Shown: positions 56,687-64,000 of the stretch, piece by piece
How the letters are laid out: the number at the start of each line of letters is the position of its first letter
Numbering within the stretch: position 1 is the first letter of the stretch
Origin: Allomyces arbusculus
Taxonomy: Eukaryota; Blastocladiomycota; Blastocladiomycetes; Blastocladiales; Blastocladiaceae
Reading direction: 5' to 3'
DNA: 64,000 bases
Assembly: GCA_027604705.1 (NCBI GenBank)
Contig: JADHYV010000052.1
Coordinates: forward strand, 78,080 to 142,079
Notes under the pieces: model-generated
What the model saw: the letters and a program-made list of their open reading frames with translations, nothing else
Databases searched by the model: none
Told to the model about the DNA's origin: nothing
Translations under genes and position numbers: made by a program

Positions 56687-59608
56687 GGAGATGCGAGTGA
56701 GAAGATGCGGCGAGTCGGTTTACAAGTAATCCATTCACGTTTTTGCGGTCATTCGCGTGGGAAGGACATGGATTCAGGACGAGAGGCATAACACAAGCAA
56801 TGGTGACGAACATGGAGCCATCAAGAACGCGACGCCGACAACACCCACCGATGACGTTGCTGGCAACGACCCTTTTGACCAGAATTATCCAAGCATTTAC
56901 GAGTCACGACCAGAGCTCACGACTTGCTGCAAAATGATGACCACTGTCTGTTCCTCGCCCGCCTAGCACTGCACCGCTTGAAGCGCTCCTGGCGTTGTTC
57001 TCGACATTCTTCTTCACATGCTCGTCAAGAAGGACCAATAAGCCCTGCTCCAGCGCTCGCGCGTGCTTCGCCGCTTCTTTGCATCTGCTGTGACCATTGC
57101 GATCCGGACAGCTGAATCAACTGGCGTGATCTTGGTCGCAAAGGGACGCTCACTGCTGGTTGTTTTGGGATCAAGCTGCATGCAAATGCGTTGCCTGACG
57201 TTGTTCTTGTCATGGCTACGAACCCCCAACGTAAACTCGCCAACCAACTTGCCAAAACGAGGAGGACAACTGAGGCTGAGCTAATTCATGGACCCATTCA
57301 CTGGATCCAAGCTACAACTTGCTGGATACCAACACGGCCTGGCGTATTGTGATGGCGCACCAGCATTTCCGCCGTGTCATTTCGCGGCAGATGAGCATTT
57401 CGACAGTGGGCGTGGAAAGCGTGCAGCCCAGAATCATTTGTGGAGTTGTAATGTCGGCTAGTGGTGGCAGCGGATATGGGCGTTGTTGCTTATGCTGTGC
57501 TCACTACTACTTAAACTCCGCCTTGCAATGGTGGGGTCGATCATATCATGACCATTTGCCGGCGTTGTAACTCGCCACATTGTTTCTTGTTGTAAGTGGC
57601 AAGCGCAGAGCATTTCTCAATACTTGGGGCTGGCTGTGCGCTCAGCATTGTCTCTAACTGTACCTTTGCTTTGATGGAGGCGGAACGATCTGCTTGAAGA
57701 GACAGAAATTCATGGCGGTGCTAGAGTTTATGCTTGTTACAACACCCTTATTTTCGCTCTCCGTGTCCTGTTTACTCGCTTGTTGCACATTGTCAATTCA
57801 ACACAGCAATCTTTGGAAAGAACGGTGTCGATCTGGCCACAAAATGGCATGCATAGTTGCAACAGATGCTTGTACAGGGTCGCATTCATTGCACACGAAG
57901 GTGAGAGCAACAAAAAAAATACACGCCAAGCAAAGGCATGCCTCGTTGGGTGTTCTGGCGGCAAGCTGACGATCCTCATTCAGCCCAGTTAAGCTGTGCC
58001 TCACTTTGTTTGAATGGCTTACTCACGCGTGCTGTCCTCTCCCCTTCTTTCCGTGCTTGGAAGCGCACGGCTGAAGAGTCCCCTGAGCATGTCACCCGTC
58101 CCAACCCGATGCGTCTTGTCTGCAAAAAATTGGCGCTCGAACCGGGTGGGGGTTGGGGGGGGGGGGGGGGTTTGGGGAAGTGCACAGTGGTGATTTGCAC
58201 AATGACGTGACGCAAGGCGACGCGACGCAACACGACCAGCCCTCACGTTCACTCGCTCGTCTAAGAAGCTCCAGATATCGGCGTGCTGGGCTATGCGCAT
58301 CGGTCACTGGTCCTACCATTGCAACCGTGCATCACGACTCACCCGTCCTGGCGCTGGAGACTCGAGATGGCAGTATCTAAACTGCCAACATGGATTTTGT
58401 CACGCTGGCAGCATGGCCGCTGAGAATCGTCGTAAGGTTCACGCCAGCGCAAAACGTCTTTCCGATAGGTAGTATTTGGTTGACAGTGCGGTGTTGATCG
58501 TGGATCCACGCCTTGATCCACTTACACTCGCAAGCAAACGCGCTGGGATCAACCGCCCAATGAGCTGTCTTCTTGACAGCTGGCCAGCACATCACACACG
58601 TACGAAGCGCAAGTCGCGCACTCGTTCTTTTCTGATAGTAAGATGTCGAGACACTGGTGATGAGGCTATTCGTGTGGTCATGGGTTCCATTCCCATCTAA
58701 TGCAAAGAACTGGAGCTCGCCACATCTCGCCAATTGGAAAAACCGGATTTTCCTTTTCCAACTGGTTGCGACGTCTGATTCTTGCTCGGCTAACTCGCGC
58801 GTCGTCCGAGTTCTTGCATGTTCTGTTGGTCAACTTTTCTGCTTCGCTGATGGCCCAAAGCTTGATGGATCAAGTCTTGCTCTGAGAAAAAGACTGATCA
58901 ATGTCGTCCACAGTTCGATTCCCAAACACAAATTGAGCCTTGTCAAATTTCACATAGAACCTCCTGCCGTGGGCTCATGCGTCGATTATTGGAGAATCAG
59001 GAGCAAGCAAAAATAGACTATTTACCATGGTCAAAATTGTCTCAAGGTAAGATCAAGCACATGCTCGATCATAGTAGCGCCATTTCAAGTGTTTTCTTAC
59101 GGCCGATGCGCCGTATCGCTCCCAGAGTAATTAAATCTTGCGTCGGAACAGCGGCTACAAACGCACCATTTCTTTCCAGCTAGAGAAGCAACCGTTACGC
59201 TCACACGCAACACCCGCGATCACGACGCCAGCAATCAACGCGCGCATCGTTGTCATCAGAGTGCAAGCGCGAAACGCGCACGAATGACGAGAAACAGCCC
59301 GACGATGCTCGTGCGCGGGGGTGCGTGCGTTTGACTGTACTGGCGATTTAATCGAAATGCGAGAAGTGGACCCGCTTGAAATGCGACAAGCGTGGACATC
59401 CACGATCCAAATTAACAACAAAAAGTTGGCAATAGACGCGTTATTCATTTAGCACGAACGAATGGTTGGCCAATACACGGAGACACACACACAACGAACA
59501 GGGGAAATAGAGAAGGAATGCAAGAATGGTTGGAAAAGAGTGCGCGGCCGACATCCAAAATTGAATGCAAATCAAGCAAACGGTCAGCGGCCGCAATGCG
59601 TAACACGC
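56687..59608. other. 2.9-kb gene-free region of lower GC
   Basis: No ORF here has a recognisable domain or a convincing splice structure. Base composition is visibly more even than in the gene blocks. A 16-G run lies at about 58155-58170. Decayed mobile DNA is possible, but no terminal repeats or transposase motifs were seen. Confidence 0.5.
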
Positions 59609-61549
59609 TTAGCAGAACGACGGGTGCGCGATCGTGGCCGAGTGCGCGTCAACCGACTGGTACTGGCCTTGAGCCTGCGTCGCGGAAACGTGCGCGCCCG
59701 ACGCGTCAATCGACTGGTACTGGCCCTGCGCCTGCGCGGCCGAGACGTTGGCACCCGACGCGTCAATCGACTGCGTCTGGAACTGCGCCTGCTGAGCGAA
59801 CACGTCGGCGTGGCTGTGGCCCGACGCGGAGACATCCTGCGTCTGGAACTGCGCTTGCTGAGCGAAGACATCAGCGTGACCATTGCCCGAGGCCGAGACG
59901 GTCTGGCCCTGGAGCTGCGCCTGCTGCGCAAAGACATCAGCGTGGCCGTGCGCGCCAATCGACTGGGCCTGAGCCTGGAACTGCGACGCGAGCGCGTCAA
60001 ACCCGTGCGAGAAGGCGCCCGACGAGATGTCAATGTGCTGGCCCTGGAACTGCGCCTGGAGAGCCGAGATGTCGAAGCCGTGGCCAGCGAACCACGTGCC
60101 GTCGTCGTGGCAGTGCACAACGTACGAGCCGTCGTCGTGGCAGTGCGCGCCGGTCGTGGTGGCGGTCGTGGTCGTCACATCAGCGGTCTGCGCCTGCGCT
60201 TGGCCCTGGGCGACCGAAACAGTCGTCGAGCCATGGACATCGGCCGTCTGCGCCTGCGCCTGGCCTTGAGCGACCGAGACGGTCGACGAGCCGTGGACAT
60301 CAGCCTGCTGGCACTGAGCCTGCGCCTGCGTCGTCGAGACGGTCGTCGACGAGCCGTGGCACGACGGGTCAACCGTAATCGTCTGGCACTGCTCTTGCGC
60401 CTGCGTGGCCGACACCGACGACGAACCGTGGCCCGCAGCCGACGCGTTGACCTCCTGGTACTGCACCTGGCCCTGCGAGGCGGTCACGTTGGCCGAGCCG
60501 TGGCCGGCAGTCGAAGCGTTGACCGTCTGGTACTGGCCCTGAAGCTGCGCGGCCGTCACATCGGCACCGCCGTGGCAGCCAGCAGCCGACGACGCGTCGA
60601 GCTGCTGGTACTGCAGCTGGCCCTGCGACGCCGAAATGTCGGCGCCACCGTGGCAGCCGGAGGCAGACGAGGCGTTCACCTCCTGGTATTGGCCCTGGAG
60701 CTGCGCAGCGTTGACCGACGACGCACCGTGGTGGCCGGCCGACGTGGCAGACACTTCCTGCGCCTGCAGCTGGCCTTGCGTCGCCGAGATGTTGGTCGCG
60801 CCGTGGTGACCCGACGCGGTCGCGTTGACTTCCTGGTACTGGCCCTGGAGCTGCCCAGCCGAAACGTCGCCGCCGTTGGCCGAGACACCTTGCGCCTGCA
60901 GCTGGCCTTGCGTCGCCGAGACGTTGGTCGCGCCGTGGTGACCCGACGCGGTCGCATTCACCTCCTGGTACTGGCCCTGCAGCTGGAGGGCCGAGACGTC
61001 GGTGCTGCCGGCGCCGTGCTCGCCGCCGTTGTGGCCGTGCTCGCCGCCGTTGTGGCCGTGCTCGCCGCCGTTGTGGCCGTGCTCGCCGCCGTTGTGGCCG
61101 TGGCCCTCGCTCACGGGCGCCGAGGTCGACGTGAGAGTCCACGGCTCGTGCGTGCCCTCGAGCGGAGCGGCCTCGCCCTCGCCCTCGCCGGACTCGCCCT
61201 GGCTGGCGGGCTAGAGAGTGAAGAAAAAGACGGTGGAGAAGGTTGATCAGCGCATGAACGGCAAATTGACGGGTTTCTTGCGCGTCGTGTCGCGCCGTGT
61301 CAATGTCGGAAATTGAGCGGGTGATCACGTACAGCGCTGGTGTTCATGACGGGCACGGGCTCGCCGGACTGGCCGCCGGTCGGGAACATGTCGGGAGCGT
61401 TCTCGCTGTTGACGATCTGGGGAATGAACGGCGAACGCAAAGCAGGTCAGCGTTCTCGGTCGACGAAAATGTTGCGCGCGTTTGGCGCGAAGTGGCTCGG
61501 TGGAGAGAGTCGTGGAGCCACGTACGGGGGTGTTCTCAACAGTCGACAT
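59609..61549 (-). CDS. Gln/His-rich 19-unit tandem-repeat protein, no known family
   Basis: Coding-order exons are 61549..61526, 61416..61333 and 61210..59609, all phase 0, giving 569 aa. The N-terminus is short and acidic with no signal peptide or membrane segment. Four HGHNGGE heptads (about residues 73-100) follow. Residues of about 105-565 then contain 19 repeats of 19-26 aa, plus one spacer carrying two CHDDG boxes. Each repeat follows [DN]-[VI]-x-A-x-Q-x-Q-x-Q-x-Q-x-[VI]-[ND], usually closed by a Gly/His turn such as ASGHHGA or ASGHSHA. Glutamine at four alternate positions puts a Gln ladder on one face of a beta-strand, a pattern expected for a beta-solenoid or cross-beta fibre. His and Cys pairs in turns could bind metal. 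I do not recognise a family; function unknown. A strong TATA box and short introns suggest it is well expressed. Confidence 0.85.
61019..61102 (-). repeat. 21-bp coding minisatellite, four copies
   Basis: Four nearly identical 21-bp units encode the HGHNGGE heptad of the Gln/His-rich protein. Confidence 0.9.
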
Positions 61550-61623
61550 AATGATGATGTGGTGGTGATGGGAGGACGAGACGGAGGACTCGAATGCTGG
61601 TCGATGACGGCGGGGGCGCGAGT

Positions 61624-61631
61624 TTTATATA
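61624..61631 (-). promoter_or_regulatory. TATA box of the Gln/His-rich repeat gene
   Basis: TATATAAA on the minus strand, about 75 bp upstream of ATG 61549. Confidence 0.7.
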
Positions 61632-61649
61632 GCCTGGGGCTCGCGCGCC

Positions 61650-64000
61650 GTCATTGTCGAGTTCGTTGTTGGGAATTGTTGGGTTGGTCATGTCGCGCGC
61701 CGGTGGTCGCAAAGGTGCGCGAGCGCGTGCGTTGGGTCGACAAGGTGCGCGGTCAAGTCATGACTGGCGGCCAGCGGTAACGGCGCACAAAGGACGCGCG
61801 CCTCAGAACGGTGCGTGTGCGTCAGTTCAACGGCGACAGCACGCGCGCATAGGCCTACGCCGCCGGTCCCGCGGTGTGAGTTCGTGGTTCGGTCATGAAG
61901 TCGCGGTTGAACCAGAGCGGGACAAAGGTCAAGGTGCAAGGAAGTCAGGCTGAAGCCGTGGTTGTGGTGTGCCTCCGGTCGGGCTGAAGGGCGGGAACCG
62001 GCACCATCCACGCGCAAGCGAGCCGATCACGAGGCGGAATTCTAACCCTGCGGTGTTCCTTCACCGTTTCACCGCTCTCACCGCAGGGCCTTCCGTCCTT
62101 TTTCGCAGTTTCGCCAGTAGTTTTCTTGCTCTGCTGATTTTGTATTGAGGCTCTGCTCATGCTGCCTGCTTCAGATCACTTCTGATCGCATCTGATCCAT
62201 CCTTGCATGCACCGCGCGTCGTCGTCCGCCACGGTCCCGTACCCGACGCGCACCCGGTCTCGACGAAACTCGGCCAACTCTGATCCTTCTCTCGCGACGA
62301 AACGCCTTTCGTTTCCTAGCTCCTCGTGTCGCCCGCAATACACTGTGATGCGGCTCATGGCAGGCGCGACGCTTTCTCCTCGACAACGCGGTCGAGCGGT
62401 CGAACAACGGCACCTGTGACCAGCACACGGCAGCGAGACCGTATGCGGCCAGGCGGTCCTTCGTCCTCGCATGTGGTCGGCTTCACGATCGTCACGACAT
62501 GCTGCTGGCGGATTGCACGGATCGTTTGGGCCTAGCCGCGTTCCGCCCGCACTATGCTTTATCGTTCAAATTGCTGCTCCTAAGAGGTTGATGGGAATGC
62601 GCGTGAGGTGGCAAAGGAGCCAGAAATGCTCTCAGCGCGCGCGATCCGCGGCGGAGTGGGCGAGACGGGCATTGACACCTTGTATGCTGCTCGATTTATG
62701 TCTCTCATGCCGCTCGCGTGCGCTGTTGGGCCGCTTAGATGCCAGCGTGCACGGTAAGCGCTCCAGCAGATGAGGTGATTTACGGTGCACGACCGTGGTG
62801 GATGTCAGAACTTGTGTCTCGATTCCGTTGGAGGCACAATACAATCGAAGACGGCGTCCTCAAAGTTCGTCGCGACTGTGGCCGTGGTGGGCTGTTCTGG
62901 CAGTTTCCATAACGGCAGTGTGCCAGCCGTTCTGGTGACCGAGTGTGTCCATGGCGCAAGTGGCCGTGGTTCGCACGCACGGCGCGGCGGAGTTAGTGGT
63001 CGGCCACAATCGGAAGTGACCTCGCGCCGGCCGACAGATCTAGCGACGCGCGCGTTCATGGGAGCTCTCCTGTGCATTGAAATTCAATGCTTTGGAGAGC
63101 AAACACGACGAAGTCGTAGAGTCTTTGCGTGCTACACCATTCTTGACACGGAGTTGTATCAATACTTGTACAATGCTTTTCACGCGCCATTCTCGCTGTC
63201 AGTGTGAAATCTACGCGTCAGCATGGTCGTTGGTGCCATTTCACGAGCTTAATTGTGTGCCTTCTCGCTTTGTCTGCTGCTGCATGCTGCCAGTCTTGTT
63301 ACAACATTGGTGCTGCAATCGACCTTGATATTGAAGAAGACCATCCGCTCATGCTCATGGATGCTGAGAATGCTGGCCATCACTGTCGTGTGGACAGCAC
63401 TGTGGCGGTTCGTATCGGCAGCAAGAGCACTGACCAACTCGAAAGGCCCGGAAGTCAGAGATCACAACGGGCGTCATTTTCGCGAACCAGAACCGCACAC
63501 GAATTGCTCTTGACGCGTCACACTACGCGCCAGCGTCGTGGACAAAATCGAGAAACAGCTTTGAGCACCATCTTTGAGCAGAGATGCTGCATGCAATCGA
63601 GGCCGTACATCCATTGCGTCGTTGTGGCTTTGCTGTTGCTTGACCGCCCCTGCAAATTTCACCAAAGATCATCGGTCAAGGATTGTTAAACCCTTCCACC
63701 AAGCTGACAATTGTGATTGTAAGACAAAACAGTTTGCACCAAACCTGCCGTGTCGCAACAACAAGGGCCTGCTCGTATTTCATGTCTGGACCCATGCAGG
63801 AGCAACTGCAACCTGAAGGCAAGGTGAGAGCAGCTGGAATAGATGGCGAAATCAGAGCGTCGTCCACGCGGGCGTCTTCGCAGCCTTTCGCAGGCGCAGT
63901 ACGATGGCGGCGGACATCTCGCAAAGTCAACAAATTTTGTTTTTGGCACACTTGAGCCGTCATCGTATGTTTCATGCCAGTTTGCACTATTATTGTTGTT
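61650..64000. other. Gene-poor right end
   Basis: No gene can be supported. A 161-codon plus-strand ORF (63204-63689) starts with a signal-peptide-like hydrophobic run, but the rest has no domain and it lies in even-composition DNA. I leave it unannotated. Confidence 0.45.

Noticed and set aside
58850-58935. tRNA-like element with GTTCGATTCC B-box and a TGGC-type A-box
   Set aside because: The flanking bases do not form a T-stem or a 7-bp acceptor stem, so it is a chance match.
59462-61246. 594-codon plus-strand ORF opposite the repeat gene
   Set aside because: Its Arg/Leu/Val repeats merely mirror the Gln-rich repeats on the minus strand. The minus frame has consistent introns, a TATA box and a cleaner repeat logic.
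63204-63689. 161-codon ORF with a signal-peptide-like start
   Set aside because: No domain, no conserved cysteine pattern beyond the start, and surrounding DNA is gene-poor. Insufficient to annotate.

Overview
The window is eukaryotic and most likely from a zoosporic, early-diverging fungus. Genes are compact and very GC-rich. They are split by short introns, mostly 57-105 nt, with GT(A/G)CGT-like donors, and neighbours lie a few hundred bases apart on both strands. The gene set includes DUG3, VMA7, ARP4, ORC4, NAP1, TAD2, POP7, TAF6, PHO88/SND3 and YIP1. It also includes a Tmc-like multipass protein, a MATH-BTB protein and a cobalamin-trafficking MMADHC homologue. A Blastocladiomycota-type fungus (Allomyces, Catenaria or Blastocladiella relatives) fits this mixture, but the phylum is inferred from gene content and style only; no rRNA or marker tree was available.

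Layout, left to right. 1-11.5 kb: the 3' end of a kelch/galactose-oxidase-like membrane protein, DUG3, VMA7(-), a cyclin-Q-like cyclin with an internal RS domain, ARP4(-), ORC4, and a second kelch membrane protein(-) paralogous to the first. 12.6-16.7 kb: a tandem pair of paralogues joining a bulb-lectin domain to a long helical region with a central hydrophobic stretch. 17.4-20.9 kb: a secreted metalloprotease-like protein(-) and a Cys-rich, Ser/Thr-rich surface protein. 21.3-24.4 kb: NAP1 and uridine phosphorylase. 25.0-32.1 kb: the Tmc-like protein and MATH-BTB. 32.3-37.1 kb: a DUF3128/Emi1-like protein(-) and a HAT + 4 RRM U6 snRNP factor (Prp24/SART3). 37.1-42.98 kb: a decayed region, an MFS transporter(-), TAD2 and POP7(-). 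43.3-48.0 kb: TAF6 and an FCP1-like phosphatase(-). 48-50.9 kb: extremely GC-rich DNA with no gene I can support. 50.9-56.7 kb: a RluA-type pseudouridine synthase(-), PHO88, YIP1(-) and MMADHC. 56.7-64 kb: mostly gene-free, less GC-rich DNA around one striking gene(-) for a Gln/His-rich 19-unit repeat protein.

The genes are ordinary neighbours rather than a pathway cluster. Several share short divergent promoters (VMA7/cyclin, ARP4/ORC4) or very short convergent spacers (TAD2/POP7, 41 bp). The most unusual observations are the Gln-ladder repeat protein (59.6-61.5 kb), the lectin + helical-bundle pair (12.7-16.7 kb), and the RS domain inserted inside a cyclin fold (4.3-6.0 kb). Exon coordinates were worked out by hand from reading frame, splice consensus and remembered family conservation; no database search was run.
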